Shown here: positions 43,210 to 53,905 of the stretch, piece after piece | How positions within the stretch are numbered: position 1 is the stretch's first letter | Layout: every line of letters starts with the position of its first letter | From: Heligmosomoides polygyrus polygyrus | Lineage: Eukaryota > Nematoda > Chromadorea > Rhabditida > Heligmosomidae | Reading direction: 5' to 3' | Assembly: GCA_947396885.1 (NCBI GenBank) | Contig: OX377201.1 | Coordinates: 27,319,923-27,383,922, forward strand | Length of the DNA stretch: 64,000 nt | Translations under genes and position numbers: made by a program | Notes under the pieces: generated by a model | Told to the model about the DNA's origin: nothing | Database searches by the model: none | What the model saw: only the letters and a program-made list of their open reading frames with translations

Positions 43210-44661
43210 GTGCAGATCAGGGGTGCACATTTAACGGTTAACGATTTAACGAATTTAACGAACACACGGCATTTTTCGATAAATCTGGTTTAACGACTTA
43301 ACGGAAATTTCTAGAAATTTAACGGAATTTTTAACGGACTTTCTACTCAGTGATTTTATCACATTTGCCCTTAGTCTTCACGATTGTTGCAGGCCTCACC
43401 CTCTCGATTAGGGTAGTTCCTAAAAAACTATTGAAATTGGCAAAAAAAATTTGATGTTTTCACGAATTTGTTTTGAATTGTTGGAAATAACGCATTTTGG
43501 GGCGCGGGTAGTGCAGTCGGAAGAGGTTCCGGCTGTCACCCGCTATCCGGTTCCTGGTTCCGATTTCCCGCCCCAGCCAACCAAACCTTCCATTCAGACT
43601 TGTCTAGGAGGATAAAGCGCTGACTTGTTCATCGGCTCGTCACCGCAAGTAGATATAGGCCGAACACGCATTCAAATCGCTTCCGCACCTCATAGAAATA
43701 GAATGCATGACGCATCCCAAAAGGAATTGAGTAACGCCGTCCTTTATCCTTATCCTTTAATGCCTTTCGGAGCTAGAAATTTCTTCGCCGAGCCTTCAAT
43801 TATGTTAACGAATCGACAAAAATGTACTGGACTAACCTCCTCGTAAGATATACCTATCCTCACCTGGCGCTGCTTATCCCAGAATACTTTTGCCCGCCAC
43901 CTGGAACAGCGAAGAGAATATTTTTTAGGCCGCTGGACGTATTCTAAACGATTTTAGAAAAGCGCTAATAACAATAATTTGGGAGGCTACTTTTCCTGAA
44001 CGTTAACACATTAACGATGTGTCACACCTATTCAGCAGTGTGGGAAGTGTGACACGATACCGTGTTATGGTCACGACGTTGCAAAAAATGGATGGTCCAT
44101 GCACTGGGCACTTGAAAAATCGTACGTCCGATAACGTGGAAACATTCCATTGACTGGCTTTTAATTGTATCTTTATTTGATCTTTTTGTGCTTAGTGGCC
44201 TGTGCCCGCATCGAAATTGTATATGGTCGTAGAACAGTCAGACAATCCGTTTCGCAAAGATCTAGGAAAGGAGAGAACTCCGGATTCTGCCTGATCGCAC
44301 ATTTTAAGATGCCTTCTCGGTGATCATCTTCCATGATAATACCATAGCTGTTCTTATTCCACACCCTGTAGATAATTTGTTACTGAAGGCTTGTCTATTT
44401 TTCTACGTTTGTTGTTCTTGAATTGCTTGTATTACATTGCAATGTTGCACTCCATTCCTTGAACTTTAGCTGCTGAACTCTTGAAATGGAAACCTATACA
44501 ATTTCCTTGATTTCTTCACTTGAAATAAAGGTTTGCATCTGTTTACTAACGAAATTAACGAAATTTAACGATTTCCCGGAAATTTAACGAAATTTTTTCG
44601 TTAAAAAATTTCGTTAAAAAAATTTAACGCACAGAACTTTGTGTGCACCCTTGGTGCAGAT
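43210..44661. mobile_element. Non-autonomous hAT transposon with perfect 8-bp TSD
   Basis: The element 43218-44653 begins caggggtgcaca and ends gtgtgcacccttg, and is flanked by perfect 8-bp repeats gtgcagat at 43210-43217 and 44654-44661. CAGGG-type ends with 8-bp duplications are the hAT signature. Both ends carry many subterminal aacgaaatttaacg motifs (43230-43340 and 44548-44630), likely transposase-binding sites. No transposase frame remains. A SINE-1 copy (43499-43765) is nested inside. Confidence 0.93.
43499..43765 (+). mobile_element. SINE-1 copy nested in the hAT element
   Basis: ggggcgcgggtagtgcagtc, ccggttcctggttccgattt, ggataaagcgctgacttgtt, gcatgacgcatcccaaaagg and a tcctttatccttatccttta tail. 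Flanks taacgcattt and taatgccttt may be a diverged target duplication. Confidence 0.9.
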
Positions 44662-44680
44662 GTTGCGTTCTAACAGCGGC

Positions 44681-44748
44681 GGTGGATTAATGGTGTAGAG
44701 CATTCCCGCCTGGTTAGCAGGAGGTGCGGGTTCGAGCCCCGGTGTAAC
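44681..44748 (+). repeat. SINE-2 / tRNA-like sequence
   Basis: taatggtgtagagcattccc (A-box-like) and gtgcgggttcgagccccgg (T-arm with B box GGTTCGAGCCC). Resembles the copy at 55.35 kb. The acceptor ends do not pair, so this is more likely a tRNA-derived repeat than a tRNA gene. Confidence 0.55.
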
Positions 44749-45884
44749 ATATATCGAAGAGGTGCACCTCTCCTCAATTACGGATGTTGACTAACCCTAA
44801 CTTGTTGTGGTCATTCTAACTGTGGATATAAGACTATCGAGAGGATAGATTCAAAAAATGGCTTCGTGTTTCCAGAAAAGTGAAGCTCTCCTCCGTTATT
44901 GTTAATCCTCTGTACATCTAGTTTATAGTTTCCGTAATCCGCTAACGATTCCGATCACCCAGCCACAGACTGTGCTTCAGGAGGTAATTGATGACAAATG
45001 CAGCAAAAAAGCGGTCGACCTTCACCGACCGGTGTTTGCACAGAAAAACGGGGACACTGTTCGATGGGGAGAAAAACGAATGTCCCGACGTAAGAACGAT
45101 GGTCAGGTGATATCTCTCAAGGGAGTTCTGAACCTCGATGCCGGAACGTCGGAGATCACTTGCTGAACGCTTCGCTGACTCCATGTTTATTACTCCACTG
45201 CTAGTATGTACACACCCAGCAAGCACGAGTAGAGAAACAGCATCAGACCTATGATCAACAGAAAAATGGCAAGCCAGTACGAGGGAGGTGGGAGTCTGCC
45301 TTTATTGACTGTCAATGAAACATAATTCTTTTGTGAAAATGGGATCAAGGTTAGGAGATGAGACGAAGTAATTTTTGCAAAAAATCATAAAGGTAGGTGG
45401 GACTTTCTAAACGAAATCACCATATACATAGGAGCTCTGAACGAACACTGATTGTAGTGGAAGTGAGAAATCTTGCTCGGTTTATCCTGGATTATTGGGT
45501 TTATCAGTTAAAACGTCTTTCGCAAATGTGTTTCCCAGAATTTATTCATTTATTTATTTCCTGTGCTACGTAATGTGCTTTTTAAGAAATAACCAAGAAA
45601 TCAAAAATCGAATCACTGTGAAGCACAGTAACAGTGACCTTCCCCTAATAGTGCTGTAAAATAGACGCGTGTCTTCGGTCATACTCGGGAGAAGCATCGA
45701 CTTGGGTGTGCAGCCATGATCAACGTTTAAGGCTCTTTACAACCTTTCCACCATGGTCAATGGATCCTTACAAAACCGCATACTGTGGTGTGCTTTGATT
45801 TGCTGACGCAACTGAAAGTGAAGGCATTTCGGCCTAGAGGATAGACAATCGATGTCGATGTTAGTCAAGCCTTTGGCGGGATAC
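44749..45884. other. Unclassified DNA
   Basis: Small ORFs without similarity (for example 44942-45226, minus). A TTTATTTATTT run at about 45547-45558 could be a LINE tail on the minus strand. Confidence 0.3.
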
Positions 45885-46055
45885 GCGCATTCTACGTCCA
45901 CGGGATATCGTGGAGGCCAAATGAATAAGTATTTGGCTTGTACAATAACTTGCTGTCTGCTTGGCCTGAGCGCAAAATCCGAGCCAAGAAGCTGGGATCG
46001 GGCGCACGCGACAGCCAACGTCTCCTCCGACTGCGCTACCACGCTCCCTGAAGGC
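45885..46055 (-). mobile_element. SINE-1 copy (minus), 5' two thirds
   Basis: gcgcattctacgtccacggg, gtatttggcttgtacaata, gctgggatcgggcgcacgcg and acgtctcctccgactgcgct then accacgctccc. The middle (about 80 bp) is missing and the 3' tail is absent. Confidence 0.85.
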
Positions 46056-46329
46056 TAAATGCAGATTGAAATGACCACCACGATATCTAGTGAGAATGGA
46101 ATGAGTGGCGCACAAGCCCATTGATTAACGCGACCTTTGGGCTTTCTCCTTTAAAAGCCACAAAACATAAACACAAAGACATATCTACCACTATATGATT
46201 GAGCTAGTCGTCGGTGATGGTTCAGTAATCTTAACCACGCGGGACACACCTCATCGTATCCCACGCGGGCAAAATATATCATTCATTATAAAATACTGCT
46301 GCAGCAGGGGAACGTGGGTTCTTCCTGCT

Positions 46330-46427
46330 TGACACAATGGCAACTGCGCACCTTTCTGAGCGGTGTCGCTGGACCTTTCCAGGTCCAGCGACACCGCTCA
46401 GAAAGGTGCGCAGTTGCCATTGTGTCA
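46330..46427. repeat. Perfect 47-bp inverted repeat with 4-nt loop
   Basis: Arm 46330-46376 (starts tgacacaatggcaactgcgc) is the exact reverse complement of 46381-46427, separated only by ttcc. No mismatch in 47 bp. No coding frame or similarity to the other elements here. An RNA copy would be one long perfect hairpin. Confidence 0.97.
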
Positions 46428-47029
46428 GTAAGGGACGCCGCAGTAGGAGATCTAGTAAGAAGGAATAAGTGAAGAGGGACTAGGCCATGTCACCAGGGCT
46501 GTCACCGAGTTCATGCAACGAACTCAGAAGTCAGAAAACGTGTCACCGGGGTAGTCTGAACTCAGAAGACGTGTCACCCACGTCGCGTAACGAGCGCTTG
46601 GATTGAGCGGGACGTGTCCACGATGTCAGGTAACGAGTGTTGTTGAGCATGAGAACGGTTGCGGTGCAGTCTAATGGTAAGGGACATAAATAATGCGATG
46701 CACTAACCAGTGAAGATAGTGAGCGGTCCTGAGAGAATGCCGCCTATGATGAGGATGCAGAAGTGGAGAACAGCTTCATGACGTAAAAGTGCGCAGCAGA
46801 GCCTAGATGATAACGGATTTAAGTTTTACAAAAACTGCTTTCCGTGGCCAGAATCAATCGATTGTATTCTGAACACATTGCGCATCAAACTTCCAACTTT
46901 GCAAGCTATTTGTTACAGTGCATTTTGGCTACTCAGGTCTTGCTAAGGCTACGTGGGCACAGTACTGGTACCAAGTCAACCACAATCGTGCTCCGTTCCA
47001 CCCAAGAAGGCCATGGAGTAATTCATGGC
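46428..47029. other. Unclassified DNA with gtgtcacc motifs
   Basis: Short repeated motifs at 46485-46585 (ctcagaagacgtgtcaccca, with agaaaacgtgtcaccggggt and gtcaccagggctgtcaccga), irregularly spaced. Function unknown. Confidence 0.35.
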
Positions 47030-47155
47030 CACGCATTTCCTCTCTGCATCTTGAAGGCAGTTTCACTGCAAATGTGGCCTACACAGTCACCTGACGGCGA
47101 AGCGATGAACGCACCAGTGTTTTCTTCTTTTCAGAAAAGTTTGGTACCAAAGTAA
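47030..47155 (-). repeat. Possible very diverged SINE-1 relic
   Basis: Order of weak matches to minus-strand SINE-1: cacgcatttcctctctgcat, aatgtggcctacac, gcgatgaacgcaccagtgtt and agtttggtaccaaa. Confidence 0.35.
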
Positions 47156-48720
47156 CGAGCCATTTTTCGTGAAAGGCTTGGACAGCTGGTGCACGAAACA
47201 GACTAAAGTACGATTGGCGTCCTCGCGCGAGATTAAGCCTGACATCACGGATGAAACTGGGTTCAGTTTTTCTGCCGTAGCAACACGCACATTTCTAACG
47301 GGCAGAACAGGAAGTTTGAAGCACGCTCAATTCAGTCAGGGAAAGGAAAGTTTTTAGCTGCCTCAGGGCTAGTTGTCCGACATAATTATGCCGCTTACAC
47401 CTAGTTCATGTCTTAGCTGCAAGGTTAGCTTACTATCGTGTACACTTCTGTATATTTTCCCGTCTTTTTATATTTCCTGATTGCGACGTTCAATGGATTA
47501 AAGCCTACTAATTTTCCTAATCTATCTTCTAAAACTAGATCTCACTATTGGCTGAACGCCATAGATCACACGCATTCAGTACCTCGCCACTTTCTTTATC
47601 ACAACCAATCCGATAAGTGTCACAGGCGTATGTCTGAAAAACGAAAACGAACACCACCTCTCGATCCTTGTTTAAGTAGAAAGATACGCTTCCTTTTTGC
47701 AAAGTCCTTAACACAAGGAGTTAGGGGCCCCTGAAAATCCAGTATTGAGTTGCGCTGTCAGCACGCACCTAGCACGTTTGTGCGCGCCCTACGTGGAGAT
47801 AAGGAAGTTGGTAAAAGATACCGGTGCAAGCAACTCGACGGCTCACTGGAAAGTGAAGGAGAATCAAAAGCACAAGGTCAGGTGTTTGATCCACGTGCGT
47901 AGTCAAATTTTTGCATTTTTAATGTTCATTCCTTGTTTGGCGGGTGCAGAGTCTCATACTGGTATTCATTTTCACCAGTCAGACATACGCCTAATATACC
48001 TCCCTGGTAAGGTCTAGCCACTCTCCAGTGTGAGAAGCTGTTTGAGTATGCTATTTCTTATCTATGTCGTACAACAGAGGATTTGGAACAAGGTTTTCTG
48101 TCAAAACCATCTGTATCCTCCAACTTCTGCTGTTGATCAAACAAAAAGCTTCGCATTACAGGATTAGGGATCTTGTATTTCACTTGGCTTAAAAGCTGAC
48201 GATGAGTTTTTTCGAGCCTCGTAATGCTGCAACTAAATCTGGGCAGAGTTTCTTTCTACTGTTCAAAGCAATGGGCTCTGGTGTTCCTTCGCTGCAAACT
48301 AAAGTATATGAGGCTTTTGTTTGCCGTATAGTTGAACGTGGAATCTGCATGTTCTTTCCAATTAAGCACTTGGAGTGGACTAAGAGGAGAAAGCTGACAG
48401 CAGTCTTATTGATCTTTCTATTCACAACGAACTGAACACCCTTTCATATGCATAAACAGCTTATCCGGGCTCTCTGTTTCTTACCTGGCGGTATACTCCC
48501 TCCGTGGATTAGTGAAACATAATGCTTAATCTGGACAGCTTACATTTGAGAAAGAGGCCAAATGATCATCTGACAGCTCAGAAAAATTTTAATAGACATC
48601 TTAATTTGAGGGCTGACGGCTTGTTCAAATTTGCCCCTCCATCTAACATTGGTCATAGATCACAGTTATGTCAAAATCGGTATGAAGCGTAAAGGAAAAA
48701 AGGGCGGTGTTACTCAATCC
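47156..48720. other. Unclassified DNA
   Basis: Nothing recognised in about 1.5 kb beyond short ORFs without known similarity. Confidence 0.35.
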
Positions 48721-48754
48721 CGTTCCTCCTCGCTCGAGGGACACGAAGAGCGTC

Positions 48755-49370
48755 ATATCTTTTTACAAGCCGATTTCATTTCTTTTGCTTCCTGGCCGCC
48801 GCCGAGGTGCGTACCAGTATAATGAGGTCTCTGAAAGACGGGACCCCCCTGACGGTGCGTGCCCTGAGAGCTATGGACTAAACACATTACACAATGTTAA
48901 CTTGAAATGTTAGCTGGTTCTCACCCCTACACCGTCTATTTCAGTACTACTATATATACGCGAATTTGTCTCAAATAAATAATTGATTTTAATATCAATA
49001 TTCCACTATAGTTATTCTTCTATTGAAAAATGCTCTTCTATTAAAGCTCCTCTCAGCAGGTTTCAAGTCTGTGCTGGGGGAGTGAAACATCTGCTATGAA
49101 AGCTCCCTTTCTTATTGTTTAGTTGGTCACGAAGGATTCTGTCATTTCGCTCTTTCTTCTATCTAGCCGATTTAATGGGTCCTATCTAATTGTGCTCTCT
49201 TCCTTTTCTGATGTTATTTTTGTTTGTTTCGTTTCTCCTACTGAAACCTTTTATTCATCACTATTGGGTTTTTGTGTTCGGTACCTTGGAGTGCTTCCTT
49301 TATGGCTGACTGTCTGGTGGTGCACGCCGTCTTGCGGCGTATTAAATAAATAAATAAATAAATAAATATC
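48755..49370 (+). mobile_element. 606-bp insertion with (AAAT)n tail in RTE-2, 5-bp TSD
   Basis: atatc at 48755-48759 and 49366-49370 brackets 48760-49365; joining the flanks restores the RTE-2 sequence seen at 31.9 and 57.5 kb (cgtcatatcgttc). The insert ends on the plus strand with gtcttgcggcgtattaaata and (AATA)n, the mark of a retroposed sequence. It encodes no recognisable protein, so it is either the 3' UTR of a LINE or a retroposed RNA copy. Confidence 0.85.
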
Positions 49371-52244
49371 GGTCGTTCAGGGCTTTCACGAAGAAGTCTG
49401 ACCAACGCGTTAGTGGGCGTCCTGGTGTTCTTTTGACATCCCGCGGAATCCAGTCGGTGATGGCTCTCGTCCAGCGGGTGTCTGCGAAGCGCATTACGTG
49501 GCCGGCCCACCTAATTTTCGACAACTTGGCCCACGCGACAGCGTCTCTGATCTTCGAGCGTCGGCGAAGCTCGGAACTCCGGAGGCCTTCTCTCACTTGC
49601 GTGAGTCGTTTCACTCCGAGCATCGTCCTCTCGATTCCACGCTGCGCGACGCTGATCGCGTGTTCATCCTGCTTTCGTATAGCCCAGGTCTCTGAGGCGT
49701 ATGTTAGCGCAGGAAGAACAGTGGAGTCGAATAGGTGGGCACGGAGTCGGACGTTCTTCGTCTTCTTCGCGACTTCTTCGACGCTCTTGAAAGCTCCCCA
49801 AGCCGCTCTGTTCCTCCTGCTCAGCTCTGGTGCTAGGTCGTTGGCCATGTTGACTTCGCGACCCAGATACACATAGCTGGAGCATTCGGAGATATTCGTT
49901 CCGTTGAGCGAGAATGGGGCATCAGAAACCCATCCGTTCCTCATGAACATCGTCTTCGTAAGATTCAGCTGCAGTCCAACGTTCCCACATACACGATCGA
50001 AGTCGGCCAGCATTCGCTCCGCCTGGCTGATGCTCGGTGTTATGAGCACGATGTCGTCAGCGAAGCGAAGATGATGTAGTTGCCGGCCGTCGACCTTCAC
50101 TCCCATGTCTTCCCATTCTAGTTCGCGCATGACGTTTTCGAGAGTGGCGCTGAAGAGCTTCGGGGATATGGTATCCCCTTGCGGAACCCCTCTCTTCACG
50201 TCGACGACGACGTCGTTGTAGAATGGTGAGATCTTGGTCGTGAATCCACTGTACAGCTCTCGAAGGACTCTGATGTACTGAGTAGGAACGCCCTGAGTGA
50301 GCAGGGCTTCGATGACCGCTTCAGTTTGGACAGAGTCGAATGCCTTCTTCAGGTCGATGAACGTAAGGCACAGCGGCAGCTTGTACTCTCGCGACACTTC
50401 GATGAGCTTCGTAATGGTGTGTATGTGGTCGATCGTGCTGAATCCTCTCCGAAATCCTGCTTGCTCGCATGGCTGTCCTTCGTCCAGCGTTCTGCTAATC
50501 CTATTCAGGATAACTCGAGTGAACAGCTTGTGGACTACGGACAACAGGCAGATCGGGCGATAGTTGCCAATGTCGTGCACGTCTCCCTTCTTGTACAGCA
50601 AGACGGTTCTGCTGGTCTTCCACTGAGATGGAACCTTGCACTCCGACAGGTAACGTGTGAAGAGCCGCGCCAGGGTGTTGATGAGCGTAGGCGGGAGGTT
50701 CTTCAGGTGTTCGGGTCTGATCCGGTCGGGACCGGGTGCTGTACGTTTCTTCACCGACGAGATGGCGTGTCGGATCTCGGAAGGGAGAACAGAGGGGACG
50801 ACGTATCCATCCTGCGGAAGATGGCATGGGGGCAGGTGGACGTGGCTATCGAAGAGATCGGAGTAGAAGTCGTGGATGACCCTCTCCATGGTCCTTCTGG
50901 AAGAGGTGACGGTTCCGTCGGGACGTCGGAGAGCTGTCATCTTGGTCTTGAAGTTGGCGAAGTTCCGGCGGGCATTGCGGATGCTCAACCCTGCCTCTGC
51001 AGCTTCAGCCAACACTTCCGCCCTTCTCTCCTTAAGATCCTCCTTTATCGCCTCTCTGCATAGCTTCGCAAGCTCGGACGTCAGTTGGTAGTTGCCTGAC
51101 GCTCGTGCTGCTCCACGCTGGCTTATAAGCTCGAGAGTTTCCGGAGACAGACGTCTCTTGGTGGTCTTCAAGCTCTCGGCTCCCTTAGCACTATCGTGGA
51201 GATGGTGCACGAAGCGGTCGTATTCCTCGTCGACGTTGTCCATGACGGCATCTTCCCAAAGACCGGCAAGAGAGGTGTAGAGGTCCCAGTTGATGGTCGT
51301 TCTGGGACTCCTCTTCTTGAACTTCGCGGCCTTCTCTCCTTGACGCGAAAAGCGGAACCTTGCGCGAAGGAGGCGGTGGTCCGATCCCGTGTAGAACTTG
51401 GGGACAACGGAGACGTCGGTCAGGCAATATTTGCGGTTGAAGATGATGTGGTCGATCTCGTTGTGGAACTGGCCACCGGGAGATTCCCAGGTCCATCGTA
51501 GGGAGGGAGGCTTCTGGAACTGCGAGTTTCCATGGATGGTCTTGGTCGACATGATAAACTCAGACAGCCTTTCACCTTGCTCGTTCCACTCCAAACCGTG
51601 GGTTCCGATGTGAAGTTCTTCCGGCGACCTTCGCGGTCCGATTTTGGCGTTGAAGTCGCCGACGATCACCTTGTAGAAGGTGTGATCTTCCTTATAGAAC
51701 TTCTCCAGCTCCACGTAGAAGGCTTCGACCTCTTCGTCGTCGTAGTCGGATGTTGGGGCATACGCGACGAATACAGTCAAAGCTGGCACGGAACCACATC
51801 GCTTCAGTCGCAGACGTCCGATTCGGCTTGTCAGAGACTCGTACGAATCGATGTTCATGGCCAAGTGCGTGTTGACGAGGACACCAACGCCGCCTACTCC
51901 TCTGCTGTCGCATGTTACGAGATACAGTTCTTCTCCGGAGTCGTAGGCGGCGTGCAGGGGTGGTGTCTTCTCGTCTCGGTCAGTCCGATGACGTCGTACT
52001 TGATCTTCCTGGCTTGCATCATCAGGTCCTCGACGGATGCTTCCGATGCAAGCGTGCGGGCGTTGTAAGTACAGATCGTCATCCTAGTCCTTCTCAATTT
52101 GCGCAGCCTGGTTAGGCCCTGAGATTTTAGCAGCCTCTCCGTACTCGTCCTTCCCATCGCTGCAGAAATGGGGGCTCTTTCGGGGTCAGGGGAATGAGGC
52201 CCTTTAGTGCTGCTGTGTTTGACTGGAATACAATACCCTGTCAA
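49366..52244 (-). pseudogene. RTE-2 endonuclease/reverse transcriptase ORF (one frameshift)
   Basis: The first frame (52244 to about 51960) starts MTGYCIPVKHSSTKGPHSPD and has endonuclease motifs TYNARTL and GLTETRR. A one-base shift near 51955 moves similarity to a second frame (AYDSGEELYLVTCDSRGVGG) that stays open for 840 codons. That frame has VGDFNAKIG near residue 67, SDHRLL near 165, the RT entry VLLYKKGDVHDIGNYRPICL near 425, motif A FIDLKKAFDSV, motif B GVPQGDTISPKLFSA, and motif C FADDIVLI near 605. All catalytic residues look intact. The C-terminal GHVMRFADTRWTRAITDWIP block is present; the final codons (YLFIYLFI) come from the inserted tail, not RTE. About 960 codons in total, the size of a full RTE ORF. 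One repaired base apart, this was recently active. Confidence 0.93.
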
Positions 52245-52861
52245 AATCGATGGAAAGAAAAATAAGTAACACGATTGCAGCTACCACTGCTTTAACAATT
52301 AGGCTCTGGATTAGACGTAGCCACATAGCGAAGTGATGGTTTATTACTTGTTGTATGCGTTGATTACCTATGTTTCTTATTGTTTCTATGAAAACTGAAA
52401 TAGAAACTCGAGCTTCGAAATAGATTTGTATCGATCCAACCTTTCTAATATGCTACTCCCAGTTGTGGCATTCACCAAACCGGACAAACACTTCTTCCTG
52501 GAATGTCTGTGGCATCTGATGCAAGCTGTCCAGATGCCAGTGGAGAGGCTTGCTTGATCCGCAACAGCAATTCCATGAAGTGCCACTTTCTGGGAACATC
52601 TTCGTCTGTCGTCTCCTTCAATCAGCATCGGTTTGACGGCAACGAGAATTGGCGACCGCTGTGATGTACGGCTGAGCGGTTCCTTGAGCTTGTAGACGAC
52701 CTCCGCGACTGGTTTTCGGCTTTCTTCCACATCTCCTGTTCAGCCGATCAATTAGCTCACGACTCCAGCTAACTCGCTAGTTTCGTTTTCAACCATTTGA
52801 GGAGCTCAACGCTTTCTTTAAATTTTGATACCAGCAAATAAGTCTTGAAAAATCTCTTTTA
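52245..52861. other. Unclassified DNA upstream of RTE-2
   Basis: A 114-codon minus frame (52730-52386; contains QRSPILVAVKPMLIEGDDRR) has no known similarity. The exact RTE-2 5' end is not fixed. Confidence 0.3.
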
Positions 52862-52928
52862 TGGCGCAATGGCGCAGCACCCTTACTCATAAACAGAAGG
52901 TGTGGGTTCCAGTCCCATCTGGTGCTAG
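52862..52928 (+). repeat. SINE-2 / tRNA-like sequence
   Basis: tggcgcaatggcgcagcacc (A-box-like) and ggtgtgggttccagtcccat then ctggtgctag; the T stem pairs (gtggg with cccat). The anticodon arm and acceptor stem do not form properly, so it is a pseudo-tRNA or SINE head. Confidence 0.5.
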
Positions 52929-53084
52929 AGTTCGGTCAAACCAAGCATCTTCGAAAGTCTCTCATCTGACTTGCGAGCTGCCCACTGTACGTTCACCGAT
53001 AAGGTATTCAGACTCTTTTTTTAAGCTTTGGATGATCCCCGTTATCGACTCGCGGAACCTAATAGGATACTGGCCCTTCTACCT

Positions 53085-53285
53085 TATTTTTATTTTATTT
53101 AAGCCAATAACAAAACAAAAAAACCAGGAAGCGAAAAACATGAATGATGATTATTATATCAGAAGCGCATGTTCTGCTATCTAAAAAGAGACCGTGATTT
53201 AAATTACCATACACCACCATAGCTCCCGTCGTGAAAATTAAGTTCGTTTATCCAATATTGTTCACTGCGTACATATTCGCGTATC
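53085..53285 (-). repeat. Dispersed repeat B, short copy
   Basis: ttttatttaagccaataaca (53095), then tgttctgctatctaaaaaga and acaccaccatagctcccgtc and atccaatattgttcactgcg, in the same order as at 36.2-36.43 kb. Confidence 0.75.
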
Positions 53286-53779
53286 ACTGAAAACAGAAGG
53301 AAGAAGTCATATAGATGCATCACTTTTGGTCCCAACGTTGTGCTCTAATCTACATTGTAGGTTTACAGTTTTCAAACTGATGAAGCCACAAGTTCCATGG
53401 TCACCACCGAAGCAAGGCAATACCAATAAGAAAGAGAACGAGCGAAAAGAGTGGTAGAACATAGTTCCGCAAGGAATGGTTTCTCTGAAGGGCTGACTCG
53501 ATTCGATGCACTATCGCTATGAAACAGTCGATGGTACAATTTTGCTTTTAGAATTGCTAACGATTGCACCGACATTGATAAAATGCTCTGTCCATTCCCA
53601 GCATTCACTGGGATTACAGGAGGACGTAATCTACGTCTCCGAACTTAAAAACCACTCTCTGATAACTTTCGTAAATAATTTATAGTTCAAGGTGTTCAAT
53701 ATCTCCAAGTCCGACGCTCTTGAAACCTGGGCATCTTAGACGTAAGTTTTTAAAAATCCTAAGTGTCTTCCAGGTTTGG
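53286..53779. other. Unclassified DNA
   Basis: No signal recognised. Confidence 0.3.
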
Positions 53780-53905
53780 TATATAATCTTTATTTCGGCC
53801 GACGTTTGGAAACTCGTCTTTCTCAAGGCCTGAAAGAAGCTCGAAATTTTTTTTGACTCTGTGAAATTCACTGGATCAAAAACATCGCGTCCACCTCATT
53901 ACCAG
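53780..53905 (+). repeat. Dispersed repeat C copy
   Basis: tttcggccgacgtttggaaa, ctcgtctttctcaaggcctg, gactctgtgaaattcactgg and catcgcgtccacctcatta. The same order as at 27.8-27.9 and 28.12-28.18 kb. Confidence 0.7.

Larger units (their letters stand above)
48721..52244 (-). mobile_element. RTE-2 non-LTR retrotransposon, nearly complete, 3' end split by an insertion
   Basis: The most intact transposon in the window. The minus strand encodes endonuclease plus reverse transcriptase from 52244 to 49366. The last coding segment (cgttcctcctcgctcgaggg through cgtcatat on the plus strand) is displaced to 48721-48759 by an insertion at 48760-49365. Fragments of the same family occur at 16.1, 31.8 and 57.4 kb and, unlike this one, show the 3' end with its cacctgtat tail. 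The copy's own 3' terminus is missing or unrecognisable left of 48721. Confidence 0.93.

Noticed and set aside
44681..44748. A genuine tRNA gene
   Set aside because: The T arm and box-like motifs are good, but acceptor strands do not pair and the anticodon arm is irregular; the same sequence type recurs as a repeat.
50326..51063. A 245-codon plus-strand ORF
   Set aside because: It is the antisense shadow of the RTE-2 reverse-transcriptase frame.
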